The notes below the pieces were generated by a model. It worked only from the letters and a program-made list of their open reading frames with translations, made no database searches and was not told the origin of the DNA. From NCBI RefSeq assembly GCF_014042365.1, contig NZ_JACEZS010000010.1, positions 1-64,000 on the forward strand: 64,000 nt of DNA, written 5' to 3'. The DNA comes from Rugamonas fusca. GTDB taxonomy: Bacteria; Pseudomonadota; Gammaproteobacteria; Burkholderiales; Burkholderiaceae_D. Below are positions 55,571-63,316 of the stretch, one piece after another; within the stretch, counting starts at the first letter, position 1, and every line of letters starts with the position of its first letter. The position numbers and the translations under genes were made by a program.

Positions 55571-56755
55571 TCACGGTACAGCAGATGTCCCTGACTGGGC
55601 TGCTGCGATAATGGTAGAAACGTGGGAGCTAGCCCTTCTTAAGTTATCAGAAGATAAATGTGAGTAACGCAATGTTGTCTTACTGTCACTATGGCCAAGC
55701 AAATGCTGTACTTCATATAATGATGCCCCGTTGTTAATTGCTAAGCTGGCAAATGAATGGCGTAAGTCATGGATTCTCCAACCGCTCAGCCCGGCCCGCT
55801 TTTGAGCGCGTTGGAACCCTTTATACGGATTACAGATAGGTGTGCCAGGGGTTCGGCCTTGGAACACATAAACTGTTGACTCCGATCGTGGACGGTCCCT
55901 TAGTACGGCCAGGGCTGCGTCGTTAAGCAGCACGAATCGGCTTTTGCCGCTTTTCGTATGAGGTAGATACCATTGCCGCTTGTCGATATCTATGGCGTCC
56001 CAGCGTGCGTTGAGCACTTCGGAACGCCGTGCGCCGGTCATTAAGAGGAAGCGCAGCGCATCAGCCAGCGCTTTGTTTGGCTCGTCCTTAAGTGCAGAGA
56101 GAAAAGCCCGAAGTTCTTCACCAGACAGGTAACGGTGCCGTTGGTTATTTTCTTGGTGCATGCGGATGCCGCGTACAGGATTGCGACCGTCGAGCTTGCC
56201 CCAAATGATAGCCAGGTTAAAGCAGCGTTTGAGCAGTGCCAGATGGCGGTTTGCCGTAGCCGCACACTTCTGCACACGCAAGCGATCATGAAGCTGCTGG
56301 ATGGCGTGGCTGGTGATGTCGGCCAGCGGTAGGTCGCCCAGCTCAGGCAGGATGTTGCGCATACGGCCCTCGTCGTCCTTGGCGCTTCTTTTCGTCGCGT
56401 AGGCGTGCGGCAAGTAGTCGTCCTTGACGAATGCCCTAAGTGTCAGCGCCGATTGCTGGGCGGCGGCTTGCTCGTGCTGCGGGTCAATGCCGTTGGCAAT
56501 TTTCCCGCGATACTCCAGCGCCCGGTGTCTGGCATCTGCGACTTCCATCTGGGGATAATCTCCCAGCTTCATGCTGCGTTTTGAGCCGTTGATAGTGTAG
56601 CGGAGGAGGAAATATTTTCTACCCTTGCGGTTGACGATGACGCGCAGACCGGCAACCTCTGTGTCGGAGTATTCGCTTTCTTTGGACTTTGCGTCTTCAG
56701 GATGTGCGGGCAGGGCGTCGATCAACTTCTTATTGAAGCGGAACTGTTTACTCAT
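55571..56755 (-). CDS. Tyrosine integrase 2, P4 type
   Basis: Integrase of 394 residues from ATG 56755 (MSKQFRFNKK), with AAGGAA upstream; 43 further codons are probably untranslated. The N-terminal DUF4102 arm-binding domain (EVAGLRVIVNRKGRKYFLLRY...MKLGDYPQMEVADARHRA) identifies the P4 class, which typically targets tRNA genes. Catalytic residues: Arg in MTGARRSEVLNA, His-x-x-Arg in IHDLRHSFASL, His in LLGHSDSKTT and Tyr in LRYSHL. It is the best candidate for tRNA-Lys integration although it is 3.6 kb from the right attachment site. Confidence 0.93.
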   Translation of the reverse strand: MSKQFRFNKKLIDALPAHPEDAKSKESEYSDTEVAGLRVIVNRKGRKYFLLRYTINGSKRSMKLGDYPQMEVADARHRALEYRGKIANGIDPQHEQAAAQQSALTLRAFVKDDYLPHAYATKRSAKDDEGRMRNILPELGDLPLADITSHAIQQLHDRLRVQKCAATANRHLALLKRCFNLAIIWGKLDGRNPVRGIRMHQENNQRHRYLSGEELRAFLSALKDEPNKALADALRFLLMTGARRSEVLNARWDAIDIDKRQWYLPHTKSGKSRFVLLNDAALAVLRDRPRSESTVYVFQGRTPGTPICNPYKGFQRAQKRAGLSGWRIHDLRHSFASLAINNGASLYEVQHLLGHSDSKTTLRYSHLSSDNLRRASSHVSTIIAAAQSGTSAVP

Positions 56756-56980
56756 ACATTGAGTTTCCTTTCTGGTTAGGTTGGTGTGATGGGCGGCAGC
56801 TTGCGTGCCGAGAAGTTCGAATCCGTGGATCTTGGCGCAGCTAAAGGCGCACTGCGCGAATGCGCGTGGACCTGCGTCGCACATTGCCTGCTGAACGAGA
56901 CGTCGGAATTGGAACTTGCCTTGTCTGGTCTATTTCTGGTCGTGTCGGGCGTGGTTCCGGCGTTGCCTACGAAAGCGGAC

Positions 56981-56995
56981 TGCACACTTTGCACA
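56981..56995 (+). repeat. TGCACA tandem site 8
   Basis: TGCACA-CTT-TGCACA between integrase 2 (minus) and the OLD-like gene (plus), about 125 bp before the latter's start. Confidence 0.6.
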
Positions 56996-57107
56996 GCGCG
57001 GCAAGGTATCCGTTATGGAGGCGGTGGAGGGCGGAAATATTTTTACCGTTATCCTTTTTGCATGTACACTTGCCTGAAATATCCGTCAGGCCAGATGCCT
57101 TGCTAAT

Positions 57108-58613
57108 ATGCCATCCAAAATCACAATAAATAATTTGCGCCATATTTCCCGCTTAGAGTTCACCATTCCAAGGCAAGGTGTTTGGCTCCTCACGGGCAGC
57201 AACGGAACAGGAAAAACCTCTCTCTTGGGCTGTCTGAGGCGTATCGGTTTTAAGAACGCTTTCCCATCGCATTTCCCTGCGTCGCGAATGTCCGACCAAG
57301 TAGATTCTTGCGAGGGGGCATCTATACAATACGAAACTCCGGGCGGGTTGGTGACGTACACCTACAGGACAGAAAGGTGGGTGCCGTTACCTAAAGCGAA
57401 CAGTAATGTTCTTGAGACTCTTAATTATCCATCGGTGGTTTATATCGCGGCAAATGCCGATCGTATTGAGCCTAATAAGGATGATTTTTCGCCGAGAAAG
57501 GTTCGAGCTGCACGGAACGATATTATTACTGCGGCCAATCAAATATTTTGTACTGATAAATTTGATGCCTTAAAGACTATTAATGTACGTAAGGGTGTAG
57601 GAAATTCTGCATTCCTAATTGAGTTACCCAGTGTAGGTAAGCAGAAAAAGAGCTATTTCTCCGAAAAGAATTTGAGCTTAGGTGAGCTTTGCATTCTGAA
57701 GTTGCTGAAGATGCTCGCGGACTGTCCGCGTGGTTCATTGGTACTGATCGATGAACTTGAGTTGGCATTGCATCCTACTGCTCAGACGGAGTTGTTGAAA
57801 TATTTGGAGCAAATCGCGGGCGAAAAGAATTTGACCGTAATTGTCTCAACGCACTCTGCTACCTTGATTAAACAGGCGGCGAGGAGGCAGATATTGTTTC
57901 TGCAAGCGGGTGAAGATGGAAAGGTATCTTGTGCCGAAAATTGCTTCCCTTCGTTCGTTTTAGGGGCTCTTGCCTATCGCGAAGAGGCGGCATCTGATGT
58001 GGTTATTTACGTAGAAGATGAAGCGGCGCGGATTGTGGTTGAGCAACTTTCACGCAGATTTATCGGTGACCAGTTCAGGGATGCTGCCACTGTGCCTAGC
58101 GTAAATGCGATTCCTGTCGGTGGTTTCGTGAATGTTATTCGGTTTTTTGTGCGACAGAAGCCGCTGTTGCCTTCTGTCACAAGAGCGTATGTGATGCTAG
58201 ATGCCGATGCGGAGCCGTTATTGGACAACGCGCAGGTCGAGGATATCGTCCGGATTTATCGCAACGAGCGTGCGTCCATTTCGTTTCTGCCCTTTACCCC
58301 GGAGGTCGGGTTAGTTCGATTTTTAGTGGATCATCGTGCCGCTACGCTGACCAAATTGCGCCAACACTTCATGTTGAATACGCTTTCCCTACGGGCCGTA
58401 GATTTGGCGCAAGCGCCGGCACCTGGCGTGGCGAATGAGCGAGATCTATGCAAAGCGGTTGTCGACAGCATTTGTACGTTGCTTACCGATCAGTTGCCCA
58501 ATACGTCCGAATCCGAAGTGCGGGGTACGTTGTTCAAACTGCTAGCTGAGCATGTATTCGCGACAGAGCGGCCGCAAGTGATGAGGTTGTTTGGGCCGGT
58601 GATCCGAGGCTGA
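57108..58613 (+). CDS. OLD-like ATPase with C-terminal TOPRIM nuclease domain
   Basis: Protein of 501 residues. ABC-type ATPase parts: Walker A LTGSNGTGKTS (residues 29-38), signature-like NLSLGELCILKLLK, Walker B LVLIDELELALHP and switch STHSATLI. After about residue 305 a TOPRIM-like fold follows: DVVIYVEDEAARIVVEQL supplies the acidic Glu, and YVMLDADAEP the DxD. This is the OLD/GajA-type layout of DNA nucleases used in phage defence. No UvrD helicase (GajB) or retron effector partner is adjacent. It shares a module with the DRT2 gene downstream; the two could cooperate or be independent defences. Confidence 0.83.
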   Translation: MPSKITINNLRHISRLEFTIPRQGVWLLTGSNGTGKTSLLGCLRRIGFKNAFPSHFPASRMSDQVDSCEGASIQYETPGGLVTYTYRTERWVPLPKANSNVLETLNYPSVVYIAANADRIEPNKDDFSPRKVRAARNDIITAANQIFCTDKFDALKTINVRKGVGNSAFLIELPSVGKQKKSYFSEKNLSLGELCILKLLKMLADCPRGSLVLIDELELALHPTAQTELLKYLEQIAGEKNLTVIVSTHSATLIKQAARRQILFLQAGEDGKVSCAENCFPSFVLGALAYREEAASDVVIYVEDEAARIVVEQLSRRFIGDQFRDAATVPSVNAIPVGGFVNVIRFFVRQKPLLPSVTRAYVMLDADAEPLLDNAQVEDIVRIYRNERASISFLPFTPEVGLVRFLVDHRAATLTKLRQHFMLNTLSLRAVDLAQAPAPGVANERDLCKAVVDSICTLLTDQLPNTSESEVRGTLFKLLAEHVFATERPQVMRLFGPVIRG

Positions 58614-58660
58614 GGCGAAGCATGTTCGCAGGAATTATTGCACTTGAGGTCGAAAGATGA

Positions 58661-58942
58661 TGGTATAGTAATACTGCTCCACGTAAAGACGTGGAGGTGT
58701 GTTACAAGTTGTCAAGTCCGACCGGCAGCGTGATCGCCAGGACGATTGATAGCAGAGCGATGACAGGATTCCGCAAGGATACCTCCAGTAGCATGTGAAC
58801 ATTGTACGTCATTCCTAACATATGCGGCGCGGCCCCTCTTGGGGCGAGATGGTAAGAAGATTACTTGGTTTATCCGGAAGGGCGGTTAGTAGAATGCCGC
58901 CATCTTAGCCCTTCCGGTTTGCTAGCTTAAGGCGTTTCGCAG
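58661..58942 (+). ncRNA. Candidate DRT2 template ncRNA and leader
   Basis: Between the OLD-like gene and the reverse transcriptase. An extended -10 (TGGTATAGT) at 58661-58669 is followed, at the expected transcription start, by a perfect 8-bp hairpin with an AAAG loop (58677-58696). TGGAGGT at 58692 can pair with ACCTCCA at 58781. Two more hairpins follow: GCCCC/GGGGC around a 4-nt loop (58832-58845), and a 10-bp stem CCGGAAGGGC/GCCCTTCCGG (58874-58917) with an inner stem. One frame is stop-free for 45 codons (58661-58795). Known DRT2 systems have a structured ncRNA here that is reverse transcribed by rolling circle into a repeated stop-less gene. The exact template limits are not determined. 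Confidence 0.65.
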
Positions 58943-60235
58943 ATGCAGACGACTAGAGAGCCTTGGTTCCGTAGAAGAGGGTATCTTCACTTTGATCGTC
59001 CCGTAGGCCAAGCGGCGGCGCTAACTATCGTTAGTGATCCTGTTCGCGTCGCTCAGCGTAGTTTTTTTCCCTTCCTTGACTTCGATATCCTCAGTACCAA
59101 AGTAAAGTGGGATGACGATCTGAAGCGGTTAGTGCGAAAGCGCAAGGAGCGGAAGGTCGCTTATGCATCGCATATCGACAGTCACATCTACTCTTATTAT
59201 TGCCAATTGCTGTCTGCTCGATATGAGCAGGAATTGACTGGGCGCGGCCTAGGGGATTGCGTTTTAGCCTTTCGCTCGCTAGGGAAAAGTAATATCCACT
59301 TTGCTGCGGAAGGGTTTGCAGAGATCTCGCGACGTAGCAATTGCTTTGTCCTTGGCCTGGATATTCGCGGTTTCTTCGATACGTTGGATCACAAAATATT
59401 AAAGTCGGCCTGGATGTCAGTTCTGGGTGTGGGGCAGCTATCTCCTGATCACTACGCGGTATATAAAGCCATCACTCGATTCTCGATGGTGAATCTCGAC
59501 TCGGTGTTGGAACTGCTTGGTATATCGAAGAATAACCCGAGAAAAGGCCGTAATCGCCTGTGCAGCCCTGAGGACTTTCGGGATAAAGTCCGTCCCTCAG
59601 GAATGATTCGGGCAAATAGTACCGGAAAAGGAATCCCGCAAGGCTCGTCAATCAGCGCACTGCTATCAAATATCTATATGCTAGAGTTTGATTGTTTCAT
59701 CAATGAATATGTTGCGGGATTGGGAGGAAAGTATTTTAGGTATTGTGACGATATGTTGTTTGTATTGCCACTGGCCGCGAAATCTACCTGCGAGGCAGTT
59801 ATTAAGGATGCTATTTCCAAGTGTCAGCTGGAGCTTCAGGATACCAAGACAGAGCGCCGTGATTTTGTGACACGGGAAGGTCGCTTGGTGACGGACAAGC
59901 CTCTCCAGTATTTGGGTTTTCTCTTTGACGGTGAGCGGATTTATCTTCGGTCAGCCTCTCTCGCAAGATACTCAGACCGGCTCACGAGGGGTGTGCACTT
60001 AGCGAAAGCAACCATGAGAAAGCGCAATCGGGCGCGAGTTGCGCGAGGAGAGGACCCCCGCCCGCTCTTCACGGGAAATCTCATGCGGCGTTATACCTAC
60101 TTCGGGAGGCGGAACTTCATTAGCTATGGATATCGGGCGGCCAAGATAATGAACTCGCAGAGTATCAGGAGGCAGCTCCGGCCTTTATGGGGGAAGTTCC
60201 AGTTAGCTTTGAAGGAGGAGCGACGAAAACGATAG
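58943..60235 (+). CDS. drt2: Antiphage reverse transcriptase, DRT2 (UG2) type
   Basis: Protein of 430 residues. The N-terminal PWFRRRGYLHFDRPV is, from memory, the characteristic opening of DRT2 enzymes. Polymerase motifs: motif A GLDIRGFFDTLDH (Asp140), motif B GKGIPQGSSISALLSNIY (about 228-245), motif C FRYCDDML (Asp269-Asp270), and a thumb with QYLGFLFDGERIYLR. The basic C-terminus (RRYTYFGRRNFISYGYRAAK) suits RNA binding. No maturase or endonuclease domain. In characterised DRT2 the enzyme copies its upstream ncRNA into concatemers that express a toxic repeat protein on infection. Start at ATG 58943 with AAGG upstream. It is the last gene of element C, 22 bp from the right-end arm site. 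Confidence 0.82.
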   Translation: MQTTREPWFRRRGYLHFDRPVGQAAALTIVSDPVRVAQRSFFPFLDFDILSTKVKWDDDLKRLVRKRKERKVAYASHIDSHIYSYYCQLLSARYEQELTGRGLGDCVLAFRSLGKSNIHFAAEGFAEISRRSNCFVLGLDIRGFFDTLDHKILKSAWMSVLGVGQLSPDHYAVYKAITRFSMVNLDSVLELLGISKNNPRKGRNRLCSPEDFRDKVRPSGMIRANSTGKGIPQGSSISALLSNIYMLEFDCFINEYVAGLGGKYFRYCDDMLFVLPLAAKSTCEAVIKDAISKCQLELQDTKTERRDFVTREGRLVTDKPLQYLGFLFDGERIYLRSASLARYSDRLTRGVHLAKATMRKRNRARVARGEDPRPLFTGNLMRRYTYFGRRNFISYGYRAAKIMNSQSIRRQLRPLWGKFQLALKEERRKR

Positions 60236-60256
60236 GGGGGGCAGAGGCTTCGTGCT

Positions 60257-60276
60257 GACCAGAGAGCGACCAGAAA
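60257..60276 (+). repeat. Arm-type repeat pair, right end of element C
   Basis: GACCAGA followed by GACCAGA after four bases, ending 46 bp before the tRNA CCA end, as at 37278 and 41040. Confidence 0.5.
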
Positions 60277-60367
60277 CAAAAAAGCCCACGAACCGAAATT
60301 CGTGGGCTTCCTTGATAATTCTTGGTAGGCCGTGCGGGATTCGAACCTGCGACCAACGGATTAAAAG
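60268..60367. repeat. 100-bp direct repeat bounding element C, right copy
   Basis: Identical to 41050-41149. It includes the terminator hairpin (60283-60308) and the 3' 45 bases of the intact tRNA-Lys gene. Confidence 0.95.
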
Positions 60368-60398
60368 TCCGCTGCTCTACCAGCTGAGCTAACGACCC
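60323..60398 (-). tRNA. tRNA-Lys(UUU), integration target
   Basis: 76 bases with encoded CCA. All arms fold: acceptor GGGTCGT with ACGGCCT (two G-U pairs), D arm GCTC...GAGC, anticodon stem-loop with CTTTTAA giving anticodon UUU, and TPC arm with GGTTCGAATC. Its 3' half is repeated at 36384, 37342 and 41105, marking it as the attachment site of the island. Confidence 0.97.
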
Positions 60399-60427
60399 AA
60401 AGGTATGAAACCTTGGCTTCTTTCGAG

Positions 60428-60503
60428 TGGTAGGCCGTGCGGGATTCGAACCTGCGACCAACGGATTAAAAGTCCGCTGCTCTACCAGCTGAGCTAACGA
60501 CCC
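60428..60503 (-). tRNA. tRNA-Lys(UUU), second tandem copy
   Basis: Same 76-base sequence as the neighbour, 29 bp upstream of it in the direction of transcription. Both are probably on one transcript. Keeping a second intact copy would buffer the cell against damage to the first by integration. Confidence 0.97.
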
Positions 60504-60623
60504 CCGAAAGAAGCAAGATTATAGGGAACGGCGGCGCGCCTGTCAAATGCCTCGCGGACTTTTATGTTGATGCGCCGCCATGACGGTGCAGGGCGGCCCG
60601 TCCCCGGCACAAGCAGCCCACGC

Positions 60624-61379
60624 TTACTTGCCCTTCAGGCGTTCCTTGGCCGTGGCCGCCGCGCTCGAGTCGGGGTATTGCTTGATCAGTTCCTGCAGCG
60701 TCTTCTTGGCCGCCTTGTCCTTGAGCTCGGTCTGGCAGCTGGCGATGTTGAGCATGGCGTCGGCCGCCTTGGGGCTGTCCGCGTAGGACTTGAGCACCAC
60801 CATTTGCGCGGCGATGGCGTTCTTGCAATCGCGCTGGGCGTAGTAGGCGTTGCCCAGCCAGTATTGGGCGTTGGCCGCGTAGCCCGATTCCGGGTAGCGG
60901 TGCACGAATTCGGCAAGGGCCGCGCCGGCCATCTTGTAGTCGCCGGACTTGAACAGCTGCATGGCCGCTTCATACGTCTTCTGCTCGTTCGGGTCCACCT
61001 GTGCCGCCTTGCCGTCGATGGTCACTTCGTGCGGTTCCAGCTTGCGCAGGCGCGCGTCGAGGTCCACGTAGAAATCCTTCTGGCGCTTCTGGGCGTTGGC
61101 CAGTTCGTTGGCCAGCACTTCGATCTGGCCGCGCAGCTTGGCGATTTCCTGCGCCGTCAGCTCGTTCTGGCTGACCAGGTCCAGCGTGCTCGATTTGTCG
61201 GATTTGGTGTCGATACGTGCGTTCAGGGTCTGCGCCAGCGCGTCGACCTTGGTGCGCAGGTCCAGGATGGCTTTGCGCGCTTCGTCGTCGTCGAACACGC
61301 CAGCGCCGGCGTGCAGGGGCAGGAAGGCGAACGCGGCCAGCAGCGCGGCCGCCAGGCTGGATTTGGTAGGTTTCATCAT
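60624..61379 (-). CDS. cpoB: Tol-Pal system coordinator (YbgF)
   Basis: Periplasmic protein of 251 residues. A signal peptide (SSLAAALLAAFAFLPLHAGA) is followed by an N-terminal trimerising coiled coil (about 35-115) and a C-terminal TPR domain (YEAAMQLFKSGDYKMAGAALAEFVHRYPESGYAANAQYWLGNAYYA). CpoB binds TolA and couples peptidoglycan synthesis with outer-membrane constriction. It is the last gene of the tol-pal run. Start ATG 61379 or 61376. Confidence 0.93.
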   Translation of the reverse strand: MMKPTKSSLAAALLAAFAFLPLHAGAGVFDDDEARKAILDLRTKVDALAQTLNARIDTKSDKSSTLDLVSQNELTAQEIAKLRGQIEVLANELANAQKRQKDFYVDLDARLRKLEPHEVTIDGKAAQVDPNEQKTYEAAMQLFKSGDYKMAGAALAEFVHRYPESGYAANAQYWLGNAYYAQRDCKNAIAAQMVVLKSYADSPKAADAMLNIASCQTELKDKAAKKTLQELIKQYPDSSAAATAKERLKGK

Positions 61380-61486
61380 GTAGGCGCTTTCAATTCGGTC
61401 GGACAAATGGAAACGGGGCGGGCACAGTGATCTGCGCGCCGCCCCGTATTATGCCTGCGACCCGTTCAGGTCAGGCATCATTTTGA

Positions 61487-62011
61487 TTACTTGTAGACGA
61501 TGTCGGCACGGCGGTTTTGCGCCCATGCGGCTTCGTCGTGGCCTTCGGCTTTAGGCTTTTCCTTGCCCAGCGAGACGGCTTCGATTTGCGACTCAGGCAC
61601 GCCCAGGGCGCCCATGGCCTTGCGCACGGCTTCGGCGCGCTTCTGGCCCAGGGCCAGGTTGTACTCGGCGCCGCCGCGTTCGTCGGTGTTGCCTTGGATC
61701 AGGATGTTGCGCTGCTTGTTCTTGGTCAGGTAGGCCGCGTGGTTTTCCACCACTGGCTTGCCGTCGGCGCGCACGACGTAGCTGTCGAAGTCGAAGTAGA
61801 CGCTGCGGTTAGCCAGCACGCCCTTGGGATCGTCCAGCGGATCGATCGACTTGGTTTCCACTGGCGCGACGGTACGGGTGTCGGCGGCCGGTGCCGGTGC
61901 GGGCTTGCTCTCGACCACGGGTGCAGGCTCGGACAGTTTGACCGGGGTGCTGCAAGCGGACAGAATCGCTGCGGTGGTGAGGGCGAAGGCTAAGCTGCTG
62001 AGTTTACGCAT
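61487..62011 (-). CDS. pal: Peptidoglycan-associated lipoprotein
   Basis: Outer-membrane lipoprotein of 174 residues. Lipobox LSAC places the acylated Cys at residue 20; a Pro/Ala-rich linker follows, then the OmpA-like domain with SVYFDFDSYVV and the peptidoglycan-binding NTDERGGAEYNLALGQKRAEAV. It tethers the outer membrane to peptidoglycan and binds TolB. It lies 30 bp after tolB. Confidence 0.97.
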   Translation of the reverse strand: MRKLSSLAFALTTAAILSACSTPVKLSEPAPVVESKPAPAPAADTRTVAPVETKSIDPLDDPKGVLANRSVYFDFDSYVVRADGKPVVENHAAYLTKNKQRNILIQGNTDERGGAEYNLALGQKRAEAVRKAMGALGVPESQIEAVSLGKEKPKAEGHDEAAWAQNRRADIVYK

Positions 62012-62041
62012 GTTGACTCTCCTGGTTGTAAATGAAGGATT

Positions 62042-63316
62042 TTACTGCATGAAAGGACCCCAGGTGGGCTCCTTGATGTTGCCCGCCTGGGTGGTCAGGC
62101 GTTGCTTGACACGGCCGTCGACCGACACCACGGCCAGCGACTTGCGTCGGCCCGATTCGGTGGCGTACATGATGTACTTGCCATTGGGCGCGAAGCTCGG
62201 CGCTTCGTCGCTGGTGGTGTCGGACAGGCGCTGCTCCTGGCCCGAGGCCAGGTCCAGCACGTACAGCTGGAAATTGCCGTCGCGGCGCGAGATGTAGGCC
62301 AGCGTCTTGCCATCGGGCGAGATGCGCGGGCTGATGTTGTAGCTGCCGCCGAAGGTGACGCGCTGGGCGTCGCCGCCCGTCGGGCTCATGCGGTAGATCT
62401 GCGGGCCGCCGCTGCGGTCGCTCGTGAAGTAGATGCTCTGGCCATCGGCCGACCATTTCGGTTCCGTGTCGATGCCGGCGCTGTTGGAGATGCGGCGCAG
62501 GCCGCTGCCGTCCGCGTTGACGGTGTAGACCTGGGTGTGGCCATCCTTGGACAGGGCCACGGCCAGCTTGCTGCCGTCGGGCGACCAGGCCGGCGCCGAG
62601 TTGCTGCCTTTTTCATTGGCCACCACGGTGCGCGCGCGCGTGATCAGGTTTTGCACGTAGACCACGGGCTTGCGTTGTTCAAACGAGACATAGGCCACCT
62701 TGGTGCCGTCCGGCGACCAGGCTGGCGAAATGATCGGTTCGTTCGAGCGCAGCGCCAGCTGCACGCCTTCGCCGTCGGCGTCGGCCACTTCCAGCCGGTA
62801 GTTGCGGCCTTCCTGGGTCACGTAGGCGATGCGGGTCGAGAACGCGCCGCGCACGCCGGTCAGCTTGAGGAAGATGTCGTCGGCGATCTTGTGCGCCGCC
62901 AGGCGCGCGAACTGGGGCGGGGTGGCCTGGTCCAGCTGCGACAGCTTGTTCGACTTGATGGTGTCGAGCAGCTTGTAGCGCACGTCGTAGCGGCCGTCGG
63001 CCAGTTGCTGCACCGTGCCCACCACCAGCGCGTCGGCGCCGCGCGCCTTCCAGGCGCTGTAGTCGACGTTGTTGACATCGTTGATGGTGCCGGCGTCGAT
63101 CACCTTGAACGCGCCGCTGCGTTCCAGGTCGGCCTTGATGATGGCCGACATCTGCTGGGGCGCCACGTTCTCGTCGGCGAAGGTGGCCACGGCCACCGGG
63201 ATCTGGTTGCTGCCGACGCCGGAAATTTCAATCCGCATCTGGGCGTGCGCGGCGCCGGCGGCGATGGCCAGGCCGGCGTAGATGACGCAATGGGTAATTT
63301 TTTTCATGGTAGCCAT
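62042..63316 (-). CDS. tolB: Tol-Pal system periplasmic protein TolB
   Basis: Periplasmic beta-propeller of 424 residues. After the signal peptide ([16 protein letters not shown]) comes the N-terminal alpha/beta domain, then repeated propeller blades, each with a [19 protein letters not shown] phrase. It binds Pal and TolA. ATG 63316 overlaps the tolA stop by one base and has AAGGA upstream, so translation is coupled; ATG 63307 is an alternative. Confidence 0.97.
   Translation of the reverse strand: MATMKKITHCVIYAGLAIAAGAAHAQMRIEISGVGSNQIPVAVATFADENVAPQQMSAIIKADLERSGAFKVIDAGTINDVNNVDYSAWKARGADALVVGTVQQLADGRYDVRYKLLDTIKSNKLSQLDQATPPQFARLAAHKIADDIFLKLTGVRGAFSTRIAYVTQEGRNYRLEVADADGEGVQLALRSNEPIISPAWSPDGTKVAYVSFEQRKPVVYVQNLITRARTVVANEKGSNSAPAWSPDGSKLAVALSKDGHTQVYTVNADGSGLRRISNSAGIDTEPKWSADGQSIYFTSDRSGGPQIYRMSPTGGDAQRVTFGGSYNISPRISPDGKTLAYISRRDGNFQLYVLDLASGQEQRLSDTTSDEAPSFAPNGKYIMYATESGRRKSLAVVSVDGRVKQRLTTQAGNIKEPTWGPFMQ

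Noticed and set aside
58943..60235. Group II intron or retron interpretation of the reverse transcriptase
   Set aside because: No maturase or endonuclease domain, no intron ends, and no retron-type msr/msd leader; DRT2 features fit better.
36384..60400. CRISPR array or Cas genes
   Set aside because: The repeated tRNA fragments are spaced by kilobases and no Cas-like protein is present.
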